A DNA stretch of 64,000 nt from Antarcticibacterium arcticum (GTDB taxonomy: Bacteria; Bacteroidota; Bacteroidia; Flavobacteriales; Flavobacteriaceae), in assembly GCF_007993795.1 (NCBI RefSeq), contig NZ_CP042476.1, positions 868,001-932,000 on the forward strand. Reading direction: 5' to 3'. The translations under genes and the position numbers were made by a program. The notes beneath the pieces are model-generated. The model saw only the letters and a list, made by a program, of their open reading frames with translations, was not told where the DNA came from and did not search any database. The first letter of the stretch is position 1, and the number at the start of each line of letters is the position of its first letter. This document shows positions 1 to 8,139 of the stretch, one piece after another.

Positions 1-1156
1 AGTTATATCGGAATAAGGCATTCATTTTTGAGGTTTTCTCTGGCATATTTTCTGTGTCTACCAGGAATACAGAGCCACCCTGTTCAATAACCTTTTTCGC
101 GGCAAGATTCATCAGGGAAGTATTATCCTCGGTTTTGTTATCCTGAATTTCAACAGCCATATTCTCTTCATCAAACTTCCCGAAAATATCTTCGCGTTCC
201 TGAAGAAACAGGGTGTCAACTTTTCCTTCATATATGGAAGGAAGAATATCTGTTACCTTAACAGAGGTTTTATCCCTGGATAATTCCCTGAACTGTTTTG
301 TTTTTTCAGTGCGGTCTTTTTCCAGATGAGGTTGAATAAGTTTCATGGCCTTGGCGTGCAATTCCTGCATGTTTTTGTTATCTGCAGGATTTCCCGGTAC
401 GCTCTCAGGATAAAGATGATTAAATGTGTTTGCCTCTTTATAAATTGGAAATAAAGAATCTTCACAAGACACCACCAATGGAACAGTTTCATCGTGGATG
501 ATCTTGTCTATTCCCTGGTCTACAGCCCTGAAAAATCTAAAAATTTCATCTTTTCTCTCCCTGTCTGCCCCGGCGTGTCCATGCATATTAGTTTGACCGC
601 CACCGGCTCCCTGGGAATTGAATTGCAGGGATTTTTCCTCAAAATCAAAACCTACTCTTTCTTCCAATCTGGAAGGAGTAATATCGTCAACATCAACTTT
701 TATTATACTGTAATTGGTCGCTTCATAAAGTGCTACATGTTTAAGCTGGATTTCAAGAATATAAAATCTGCCTTTTCCATTAAACATAGGCACCAGGGGA
801 GTGAGATAAAATTCTTTTCCTATATATTCAAATTCTTCAAAATTTAATGGGAAGGTGTAGTATTCAAACACATTTTCAGATACGAACAAAGCAAATCCAT
901 CTGACTGGTGACGCCAGAAATCACTATTATCTATTAACTTTAAGACAGGCCCGGCCATATTTTCAATTTTATCCTTTGACACTCCTTTCTCCTCCAACCT
1001 GGTTTTAACTTCTTTCCACTTTGATTTAAGGTGTCTTTGGTTTTTGCCTTCCAAAACATCTTTCCCACCTCTTTGAGTTGGAATATATATTGAAACGCAA
1101 ACATCATTGTTAAATAATGCTAAACTGGTAAAATCCTCTTTACTTATTATTGACAT
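1..1156 (-). CDS. baeRF-type (bacterial eRF1-like) protein, C-terminus cut by window edge
   Basis: An open frame begins at ATG 1156 (start MSIISKEDF) and runs off the left edge after 385 codons, so only the last residues and stop are missing. The N-terminal half (SLALFNNDVCVSIYIPT, then charged helices) and the C-terminal part (AAKKVIEQGGSVFLVDTENM) match the layout of bacterial archaeo-eukaryotic release-factor-like (baeRF) proteins. These have eRF1-related domains and are suspected of acting in ribosome rescue or quality control. A GGGQ tetrapeptide lies at residues 185-188, in a Gly/His-rich loop. That is the motif and near the position of the peptidyl-tRNA hydrolysis motif of eRF1. The nearest neighbour on this strand is a DUF486 protein 190 bp upstream, so it is probably transcribed alone. 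The family call comes from recall of architecture; the exact baeRF subfamily is not settled. Confidence 0.6.
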   Translation of the reverse strand, partial: MSIISKEDFTSLALFNNDVCVSIYIPTQRGGKDVLEGKNQRHLKSKWKEVKTRLEEKGVSKDKIENMAGPVLKLIDNSDFWRHQSDGFALFVSENVFEYYTFPLNFEEFEYIGKEFYLTPLVPMFNGKGRFYILEIQLKHVALYEATNYSIIKVDVDDITPSRLEERVGFDFEEKSLQFNSQGAGGGQTNMHGHAGADRERKDEIFRFFRAVDQGIDKIIHDETVPLVVSCEDSLFPIYKEANTFNHLYPESVPGNPADNKNMQELHAKAMKLIQPHLEKDRTEKTKQFRELSRDKTSVKVTDILPSIYEGKVDTLFLQEREDIFGKFDEENMAVEIQDNKTEDNTSLMNLAAKKVIEQGGSVFLVDTENMPEKTSKMNALFRYN

Positions 1157-1346
1157 AATAAAATACTTTTAAGTAAAAAAACGCATTGGGAATCAATAGA
1201 TTACACGGCGGTTTTCACTGGTTTATAATAATGAAAAGATAAGCCGATTTCGTATAAAATCAAAGAGAGACAGGGTTGAAGACTGCTAAATGTTTCCTAA
1301 TAAGTGTTACAAAAACCTCTATAAAGTTTTGATTCAGTTAATAGAT

Positions 1347-1715
1347 CTATTTCTTGAAGATGAAATAAACTGCCAGGACAAGGCAAATGAAACCTGCAAA
1401 GTGATTCCATTTAAATGTTTCATTCTTAAACACCAGCAGGGTAAATAAGGTAAAAATGACGAGAGTAATTACTTCCTGTAAAACCTTAAGTTGAATTAAT
1501 GAAAAAGGCCCTCCATACTCCCTGAAGCCAATCCTGTTTGCCGGCACCTGGAATATATATTCAAAAAATGCAATTCCCCAACTTATCATTATAATAGCGA
1601 AGATCCCTAATTTTTGGAAGCCCTTCATCTCACCAAATTTGAGATGGCCGTACCAGGCGAGTGTCATAAAAATATTGGAAAAAATCAATAAGCCAATAGT
1701 TAACAATCCTTTCAT
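1347..1715 (-). CDS. DMT-superfamily small membrane protein (DUF486)
   Basis: A 122-residue, four-helix membrane protein of the DUF486 family. This family resembles half-size drug/metabolite transporters (EmrE-like length) but has no established substrate. Hydrophobic stretches lie at about 5-23, 35-55, 78-95 and 102-120. The segment AYFEYIFQ-like around FFEYIFQVPANRIG is the conserved core of the family and is clear here. It starts at ATG 1715, about 20 bp downstream of the CDF exporter stop, so it is probably co-transcribed with that gene. Family assignment is fairly sure; function is unknown. Confidence 0.8.
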   Translation of the reverse strand: MKGLLTIGLLIFSNIFMTLAWYGHLKFGEMKGFQKLGIFAIIMISWGIAFFEYIFQVPANRIGFREYGGPFSLIQLKVLQEVITLVIFTLFTLLVFKNETFKWNHFAGFICLVLAVYFIFKK

Positions 1716-1735
1716 AAGCTATTTAAATATGAATT

Positions 1736-2617
1736 TTAAACCATTTCATCATCTGGCTCCACGTGAATTAGAACATCTGCAATCTCGGGGAGTTCGTTTA
1801 GAAGTCGGTCTTTTACCTCGTGCGCAATATCATGGCCTTTTTTAACACTAATTTCTGCGTCCACTGCTATATGAAGATCTACTATGAATGCCATCCCCAT
1901 TTTACGCACATAACATTTTTCAGTATCCACAACTCCCTCAACGGTCATGGAGATCTCCCTGATGTTTTCAATCATATCATCATGCATATGTTCATCCATC
2001 ACCTCGCCCAGAGCGGGCCTTAAAATAAGATAAGCGTTGTAAAGGATAAAACCCGATGCAAAAAGTGCCGCCCAATCATCGGCAGTTTCATAACCGTCTC
2101 CCATAAAAATAGCAATAGAAATGCCTATAAAAGCCATTAGGGAAGTAATGGCATCACTTCTGTGATGCCAGGCATCTGCTTTTAAGGAAGTGCTCTTGGT
2201 TTCTTCTCCTTTCTTAGAAACAAACCGGTAAAAAATTTCCTTTATTATAACTATTACTGCCAGAACAATAAGGGTGTATGATTCGGGTACGCGGTGAGGG
2301 GTTTTAATATGTTCAATACTTTCATAAGCAATAACCGTGGCCGAAATTACAAGGAATCCCACTACAGCAAAGGTAATAAGCGGTTCTACCTTCCCATGAC
2401 CGTAGGGATGGTTCTCATCGGGCGGTTTGGTGGAATATTTTAAACCTATAAGTACAAGGACCGAGGAAAATACATCGGTAGTAGATTCAATAGCATCGGC
2501 AATAAGGGCATAGGAATTTCCAAAAACCCCGGTTATTCCTTTAGCAATAGCTAATAGTGCATTTCCTATAATGCTCAACCATGAGGTGTTGATAGCCTTC
2601 TGAACGTTGGAATTCAT
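1736..2617 (-). CDS. cation diffusion facilitator (CDF) family metal exporter
   Basis: A 293-residue inner-membrane transporter expected to export divalent metal ions (Zn, Mn, Co or Fe) by proton antiport. It has six hydrophobic helices in the first 200 residues. The paired metal-site motifs are visible: a DAIESTTD-type site in helix 2 and HHRSDA in helix 5. The family motif HPYGHGKVEPL sits in the loop between helices 2 and 3. The last 90 residues form the cytoplasmic dimerisation domain (EKCYVRKMGMAFIVDLHI). Length is typical. The H-x3-D form of site A fits zinc or broad-specificity members, but metal preference cannot be read with certainty. The DUF486 gene follows closely. Confidence 0.92.
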   Translation of the reverse strand: MNSNVQKAINTSWLSIIGNALLAIAKGITGVFGNSYALIADAIESTTDVFSSVLVLIGLKYSTKPPDENHPYGHGKVEPLITFAVVGFLVISATVIAYESIEHIKTPHRVPESYTLIVLAVIVIIKEIFYRFVSKKGEETKSTSLKADAWHHRSDAITSLMAFIGISIAIFMGDGYETADDWAALFASGFILYNAYLILRPALGEVMDEHMHDDMIENIREISMTVEGVVDTEKCYVRKMGMAFIVDLHIAVDAEISVKKGHDIAHEVKDRLLNELPEIADVLIHVEPDDEMV

Positions 2618-2704
2618 TAAAACGTTTAATATTATGCAATAAAGTTAAGCGGCACGAAACAATTTACAACCTGAATGCGGAAAATATTATTTTCACTTGA
2701 AACA

Positions 2705-3958
2705 TTAATAGACCTTATGTAAAATATACCTTAACACAAATCCAACCAATAAGATGCTAATACCAGAAATTATAACCAGGAGGTCCAGGGAAAATGCCAT
2801 TGTTAAGCAACCCGTCAAACCAAGGAGGGGGATAGCTTGCCCGTACCGCCGATCCTTAATGGGTTGGTTTAACGCTGCAATATTGGTAATGCTGTAATAT
2901 AAAAGTATCGTAAAGGCAGCAGCGCTAAGTATTATTTCAAATTTCCCAAATAAGGTAAGCAGTGTTATTAAAGTCCCCGTAATTAGTATTCCAATGTGAG
3001 GTACCAGATTCTTATTATGAACACGTTGAAAAACAGGAAAAAGGTCTTTTCTCCTTCCCATGGCAAGCATCATCCTGCTTATTCCAAGGATTTGACTTAA
3101 AAGTACACCCAACATGGCAGTTGACGCGCCAATGGTGATAATAATTTTTATTTCGGTATTTGCCAGGGCATTCGCAACCATTTGTAAAGGAGAAGTGCTG
3201 TTGGCCATAGCTTCTGTACCAATTACACCTATGGCAGTAAAGGAAACGAGGGCATACAAAATTATTGCGGTTATAATAGTAATTATAACTGCCTTTGGGA
3301 TGGTACTTTTGGGGTCTTTGACCTCTTCAGCTAAAGTTGCAATCCTGGCGTACCCGGTAAAAGCAAAAAATAACAGGGCAGTTGCTTCAGCAATACCTGA
3401 AAGCCCAAAGGGCGCAAAAGGTTTAAAATTTGAACTGTCTATTTCGGGCAACCCCTGAATAACTAAATATACCAGGGAAAGAACTGTAATGCTTACAATT
3501 CCCAGATTTAAATATCCGGTTTTCTTTATTCCGAAGAAATTTGCAATTGTGAGAATTATAATTGCTGCCAAAGAATATAAGAGGGGTGATCCTATGGGCA
3601 CCAGCTGATAAAAATAACTTCCAAACCCAATAGCTACGACACTACCTGCGGAAAGTTTACTAATAAGGAACATCCAACCTGCAGAAAAACCCAGGCCAGG
3701 ATTTAGTAACCTGTAGCCATATTCATATGTACCACCAGATTGCGGATATACGGCTGCAAGTTGCGCTGAACTTAATGCATTGAAAGCAGCAACAATCCCC
3801 GCCAGGAGAAGACTTACCAGGAATGCCGGGCCGGAAATTCCTGCCGCCACGCCGGTAACCACAAAGATCCCAGCTCCAATAATTGCTCCCAGCCCTATTC
3901 CAACTGCATCTTTTAAGCCGAGTGCCCTCTCAAGTTCAGCATAGCTTTTTTTCTCCAT
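2705..3958 (-). CDS. APC family amino acid/polyamine permease
   Basis: A 417-residue APC-superfamily permease. The N-terminus reads LKDAVGIGLGAIIGAGIFV, the glycine-rich helix-1 substrate-binding signature. About twelve hydrophobic segments follow, with the FFAFTGYARIATLAEEVKDP helix-6 motif that is also characteristic. It should import an amino acid or related amine across the inner membrane; the substrate is not readable. It starts at ATG 3958, only 14 bp after the stop of the DUF1853 gene on the same strand, so the two may be co-transcribed. The downstream CDF gene is a separate reading unit 88 bp away. A second APC member lies at 53352-54635. Confidence 0.9.
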   Translation of the reverse strand: MEKKSYAELERALGLKDAVGIGLGAIIGAGIFVVTGVAAGISGPAFLVSLLLAGIVAAFNALSSAQLAAVYPQSGGTYEYGYRLLNPGLGFSAGWMFLISKLSAGSVVAIGFGSYFYQLVPIGSPLLYSLAAIIILTIANFFGIKKTGYLNLGIVSITVLSLVYLVIQGLPEIDSSNFKPFAPFGLSGIAEATALLFFAFTGYARIATLAEEVKDPKSTIPKAVIITIITAIILYALVSFTAIGVIGTEAMANSTSPLQMVANALANTEIKIIITIGASTAMLGVLLSQILGISRMMLAMGRRKDLFPVFQRVHNKNLVPHIGILITGTLITLLTLFGKFEIILSAAAFTILLYYSITNIAALNQPIKDRRYGQAIPLLGLTGCLTMAFSLDLLVIISGISILLVGFVLRYILHKVY

Positions 3959-3972
3959 TTTTCACTTGTAAT

Positions 3973-4806
3973 TTACCACCAAACTACAAAAAAACGTTCA
4001 AAATAATTGTTTCCAGATCTCATCCAAATAAGCGGCGATCGTTTTTTTTGAAGCAATTCCATAATTTGGAAATGTATTTCTATATATGTCACCCACTCTT
4101 CATTTGCGGAAGGATCTATGGGCCAATCCTGTTTTGGCGGAGAATGAAACAACTTATCTCCATATTCAAAATTGGTGAAATCTCCAATTCTTATCCAATA
4201 TCCCGCAAAGCAGGAGGTATTTATTTCCCTTGTATCAGGCTGTTTTATTCCTTTAGGCAGGAATAAAGTGGCTTTAAAACAAACCTGTTGTTCAATTTCG
4301 TTTACTGGAAGGTTATAATTATTCAAAATTTGGAGTGTTTCCTTCTCATAAAGAAGAGGTAGCTGCTGTTCCTCTAATCTGGAGATCTTCTGGAGCAAAG
4401 AATCTTTCCTATTTGGCCCAATCCACCTCGCAGCCGGATCTTTAAAAGAAGGATCATAAAGGTAGAACTTGTAAACCAATTCAATATGGTAAGGAGTGCT
4501 TGTTTTGCGATCTTTAATAAGAAAATCAATTTCTCCCAGGGTTATCTTGCCTTTAAATATTTGCAGATTTTTTACAATGACTTCATATTTTTCAGAATGT
4601 TGGAGCAAATGGTCAAAAAAGAATTCCATGCGTTTTCCCAGTACAAAATTCGAGTTCAGTTCAGGAATTTCATAGGTAGGGGAGAAGTCATCGGTTTCCT
4701 TAATTTGGGGGAACTCAAATTGTGTAAGACCAAAAAGTGGAGTTTTGTTCCAAAGGGGAGGAGTTTTCACAAAACCCCAAAACTGCTCTTTAATCCTGTT
4801 GTTCAT
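3973..4806 (-). CDS. DUF1853 family protein (PD-(D/E)xK-like fold)
   Basis: A 277-residue soluble protein of the DUF1853 family. The N-terminus matches the family start (FWGFVKTPPLW). The central segment ITLGEIDFLIKDR followed by HIELVYKFYL resembles a PD-(D/E)xK nuclease core: acidic residue, then ELxxK in place of ExK. DUF1853 proteins have been linked to restriction-endonuclease-like folds, but no reaction is known. There is no signal peptide or membrane helix. It ends 14 bp upstream of the APC permease start. The family call is good; catalytic activity is not claimed. Confidence 0.75.
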   Translation of the reverse strand: MNNRIKEQFWGFVKTPPLWNKTPLFGLTQFEFPQIKETDDFSPTYEIPELNSNFVLGKRMEFFFDHLLQHSEKYEVIVKNLQIFKGKITLGEIDFLIKDRKTSTPYHIELVYKFYLYDPSFKDPAARWIGPNRKDSLLQKISRLEEQQLPLLYEKETLQILNNYNLPVNEIEQQVCFKATLFLPKGIKQPDTREINTSCFAGYWIRIGDFTNFEYGDKLFHSPPKQDWPIDPSANEEWVTYIEIHFQIMELLQKKRSPLIWMRSGNNYFERFFVVWW

Positions 4807-4899
4807 AACACAATATAAATACGAAGTAAGTTAGTATGGAGAGCCTGCATTTATTTCTTCATGGAAGATTTGAATAACGGAAGACCCAAAACTTTGAAC

Positions 4900-6099
4900 T
4901 TAAAAATTTACCTGTGCCTGCAAACGCAGCAAGCTTCCTTCCTGCAAATTATCTCTTATTATGAAATCTTCATATCTTCTTGATGAGATAGTGTACATTG
5001 CTACAAGCTCAAAGGCTTTAACGGGTTGCCATTCAACCCCTATTTCCAATTCCTTTACCTCATAACTTCTTGCATCCCGCTCAAATTTCTTACCTCCGTT
5101 ATAATAATGGTATCGGGTAAAGGGAAAAAGAACCTGGTTTCCAATGTGTGTTTTATAGGTTAAAGTGGCATATCCTCCATGCAGGGGCGTGACTTCAATG
5201 CTGTTGGTTTCCTTATTAAATTCGGGGCCTTTACCTATATTATATTCAGCCTGGATTCCAAATGGTTGTGGATATAATATAAAACTCGCCGCAACGCGTT
5301 GGTCCAGGTAATTAAGATCATTATTTACCATAGTGCCATTGCTTACATTTCCTGTGGGCATTTGATATTGGCCCGTATATGCCTGTATCCCGGGTTCAAT
5401 AATTTGAGAACCCAGAAGGAAAGGATAGGAGAGACGCCCTACTACATGCAGCTTATTATTGAGTTCCGGCGAATTCCCGGTTTGACCGTTAAATACTCCA
5501 AAACCAAATACCCCATAATCCCCGGAACCCTTTAAGCCCAATTTATTTAACATAGAAAACCTTTCCTGAATTAAGGTGGGGGTCCAGTAAAAAAACACTC
5601 CCAGTTCCCGTTCATTTCTAATAGAACTGTTCAAGGCATCATTCCTATCCAGCGGAATTCTGTTCTGGCTGGATTGCATATTCTCAAAACCATAAGGGAC
5701 CTTGCTTTGACCAAACCTGAACCTGTATTCACCATTTTTATCAAGGCTTACATCAAAATAAGCATCACGTAATTGCCCCAGGTGCTGTCCACCCGAACTT
5801 GCAAAATCCGGTTGAATATAAAAGGATACATAATCTCCCAGATTTCCTGAAAATTTTAACCTTACCCTGCGCAAAGAAAAACCATTACCATCTCCCCAAC
5901 TACCGTCACACTGCTCACAGGTTAATTGCGGATTGGTTTCCAAAAGCCTGTTGTATCTGGCCTGAACATACCCGCCCACTGAAATTGTCTCAAACCATTT
6001 GAGATTTGTTTTAGGAGGAACAAGAGTATCCTCCTGTGCTAAAGCCGGTAATGAAAAAAGTATAAAGGTGAATGCAACGAAAACTTTTTTAATGATCAT
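4900..6099 (-). CDS. OprO/OprP-type outer membrane porin
   Basis: A 399-residue outer-membrane beta-barrel of the phosphate-selective porin O/P family. A signal peptide (KKVFVAFTFILFSLPALAQ) covers residues 1-22. The mature protein has alternating strands, including the diagnostic start SVGGYVQARYN and RRVRLKFSGNLGDYVSFYIQPDF, and it ends in a short aromatic strand (LRLQAQVNF) as needed for BAM recognition. It would pass anions such as phosphate or pyrophosphate; selectivity is only inferred from the family. The CEQCDG loop near residue 61 contains two cysteines in CxxC spacing, which is unusual in these barrels. It appears monocistronic. Confidence 0.88.
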   Translation of the reverse strand: MIIKKVFVAFTFILFSLPALAQEDTLVPPKTNLKWFETISVGGYVQARYNRLLETNPQLTCEQCDGSWGDGNGFSLRRVRLKFSGNLGDYVSFYIQPDFASSGGQHLGQLRDAYFDVSLDKNGEYRFRFGQSKVPYGFENMQSSQNRIPLDRNDALNSSIRNERELGVFFYWTPTLIQERFSMLNKLGLKGSGDYGVFGFGVFNGQTGNSPELNNKLHVVGRLSYPFLLGSQIIEPGIQAYTGQYQMPTGNVSNGTMVNNDLNYLDQRVAASFILYPQPFGIQAEYNIGKGPEFNKETNSIEVTPLHGGYATLTYKTHIGNQVLFPFTRYHYYNGGKKFERDARSYEVKELEIGVEWQPVKAFELVAMYTISSRRYEDFIIRDNLQEGSLLRLQAQVNF

Positions 6100-6231
6100 T
6101 AAATGATATTTGACTTAACAATAAGCTTAAAATTTCGGCGCAAAATAATGCAGAATAAATGTAGGAAACATAAGATTAATCTAAGGTTATTGTTTTCTTA
6201 ACTATTTAGAAACATTCATTTTGAGATATGC

Positions 6232-7341
6232 TTAAGATTTATCGTCTTCTTTATCTGTGCTTAAAAGATAACCAAAGGGTTTTAAGGAAGGCACGTGGTT
6301 AAAAATTATATTTAAAATACCCAAAACAGGAATGGCGAGGATCATTCCTAAAATCCCCCATACCATATTTCCTAAAATGATGGCCAGGATCACTAAAAAT
6401 GGGTGAAGATTCACTTTATCTCCTACTACATAAGGCTCAAGAATATAACTTTCAATAAACTGCACAACCACAAATGTGATAATTATACCAATTAAAACTC
6501 CTATCTCCCCGGTAGTGAGATAACCAAAAACCAGGGCGAGGCCAAAGGCTATAATATTTCCAATGAAAGGAATTAAGGAAAGAAAAGCGCCAATAAATGA
6601 GATTAGTATAAAATTATCAACCCCCGAAGCCCCCAGGCCAATGCTGTAAAGAACTGTAAGTAATATTATAAGAAAGGATTTCCCTACCAGGTATTGTTGC
6701 ACCAGGGTTGCGGTATTATCGATAATTGCATTTGTCTCTTTTTGCTTCTCATTGGGCGCGAGTTTCAGAAAGAATTTCTTAAACTTCTTACGGTAATTCA
6801 GGAGGAAAAAAATATAAATAAAAACCAGGAGATAGTTACTTAAAAAACTGAGTACAGCTGTCATAAAACCAAAAGCTTTCTGGCCGGCACTGCTACTTCC
6901 CCCCATAGCGGTAAGGTCATTCTCCTCTTTATAAGTTTCAAAATCTTCTTTAGTTAATGCTGTATGATCATAAATAAAACTTTCTGCCTGCTCTATCTTT
7001 GGACTCATTTTTTCCTTTATGAGATCCCAGTCATTCACAAAGTTTTTGATTTGAAATGATAAGAGCGCAAAGACCCCAAGGGAAATTATAAAAAGGATTA
7101 AAGTGCTGGCAAGGGAAGAAAATCCGCGGTTCAAAAAGGAACGTTCCAGTTTATTTGAAAAGGGGATCATAAGTAAAGCCAGTACGATAGCCATCACCAG
7201 AGGGGCTAAAAATCCCCTCGCCTCCACAAGGCCGAGAAATAAAAAGTAGGAACCTACAATGAACATTGTTCCTATAATGAGGATCTTTTTTCCTTTAGTA
7301 ATTTTCTCCATAAACATGTTTGTATTAACACCCTTAACCAT
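6232..7341 (-). CDS. AI-2E family transporter (TqsA/PerM-like)
   Basis: A 369-residue polytopic membrane protein of the AI-2E transporter family. It has two N-terminal helices, a soluble helical insert at about 85-150, then a cluster of helices including VVVQFIESYILEPYVVGDKVNLHP, the family's most conserved stretch. Members have been linked to export of autoinducer-2, sodium/proton exchange or lipid handling; none can be chosen here. ATG 7341 gives the longest form. ATGs at 7317 and 7311 are alternatives, and an AAGG sits 13 nt before 7317, so the first 8-10 residues are uncertain. It is transcribed alone. Confidence 0.88.
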   Translation of the reverse strand: MVKGVNTNMFMEKITKGKKILIIGTMFIVGSYFLFLGLVEARGFLAPLVMAIVLALLMIPFSNKLERSFLNRGFSSLASTLILFIISLGVFALLSFQIKNFVNDWDLIKEKMSPKIEQAESFIYDHTALTKEDFETYKEENDLTAMGGSSSAGQKAFGFMTAVLSFLSNYLLVFIYIFFLLNYRKKFKKFFLKLAPNEKQKETNAIIDNTATLVQQYLVGKSFLIILLTVLYSIGLGASGVDNFILISFIGAFLSLIPFIGNIIAFGLALVFGYLTTGEIGVLIGIIITFVVVQFIESYILEPYVVGDKVNLHPFLVILAIILGNMVWGILGMILAIPVLGILNIIFNHVPSLKPFGYLLSTDKEDDKS

Positions 7342-7573
7342 ATTTACAAATGATTTTCAGGGTTTATTCATATGAAGGTAAAAATATATGTAAGCTCACA
7401 TTTTATTTTTTGATAGATTTAACGAAGTTTCGTCTTGCTCACACTTGAAATAGAGAGAATTTAAACAACGCTCTTAAAATTTTTAACGTTTTTAAATTTT
7501 ATTTTCCTGTTATTAACATTTCTTTAGGATAATGGAAGTTTTGGAGTATTTTTACTATAAATTCCCTTAACCG

Positions 7574-7942
7574 ATGACAAACAGAAGCACTTCTCATTAT
7601 AACTTAATTTTTTTTGATTCTTTTGTTATTGCAGAAGCACATGAAAATTCGGTGGTTACACCCGAAGTTGTAAATGAAAACCTGAAACTGGTTTTTGATC
7701 ATTTCAATGGAAAGGAATTTACCCTTATTTCGCACCGTAAATATAATTACAGTCTGGACCTGAATGTTTATACCCTAAAACTTATTAAAAAACTTCGGGG
7801 AATTGCAATAGTTTCTACAGATTCCGGAATGAAAGAAAAAGCTGCCCTTGAGCAACTTGCTTTTCACGGTTCCTTTGCTTTTTTTGAAAATCTTGAAGAT
7901 GCTAAAAGATGGGCGGGGAGTATGGTCACATCTAAAGCCTAA
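7574..7942 (+). CDS. SpoIIAA/STAS-like small cytoplasmic protein
   Basis: A 122-residue soluble protein without signal or membrane segments. The alternating strand/helix pattern, with FNGKEFTLISHRKYNYSLDL and IAIVSTDSGMKEKAALEQ, resembles SpoIIAA-like (CRAL-TRIO/STAS-type) proteins common in flavobacteria near stress genes. No catalytic residue stands out. The ATG at 7574 is the only good start. It lies about 200 bp upstream of katE on the same strand, but the gap and the lack of a joint leader make separate transcription likely. The fold assignment is inference from pattern only. Confidence 0.5.
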   Translation: MTNRSTSHYNLIFFDSFVIAEAHENSVVTPEVVNENLKLVFDHFNGKEFTLISHRKYNYSLDLNVYTLKLIKKLRGIAIVSTDSGMKEKAALEQLAFHGSFAFFENLEDAKRWAGSMVTSKA

Positions 7943-8139
7943 TCTTTTTTATAACCGCCAGCTTCTCCAGGAAGTACTTCAGTTTATTTTATTAATTCAT
8001 GCAATCTTCCTTTCCATAAATAAATGGAAAGAGCCCTTTGGTATCCCTAAAAAAAATATAGGATTTATTTAACAGCGCCAAATTTCTAGTCTGCTTTTTA
8101 TTTGAGATTTTTATAAGAACCACGAAAATTTTATAAAAA

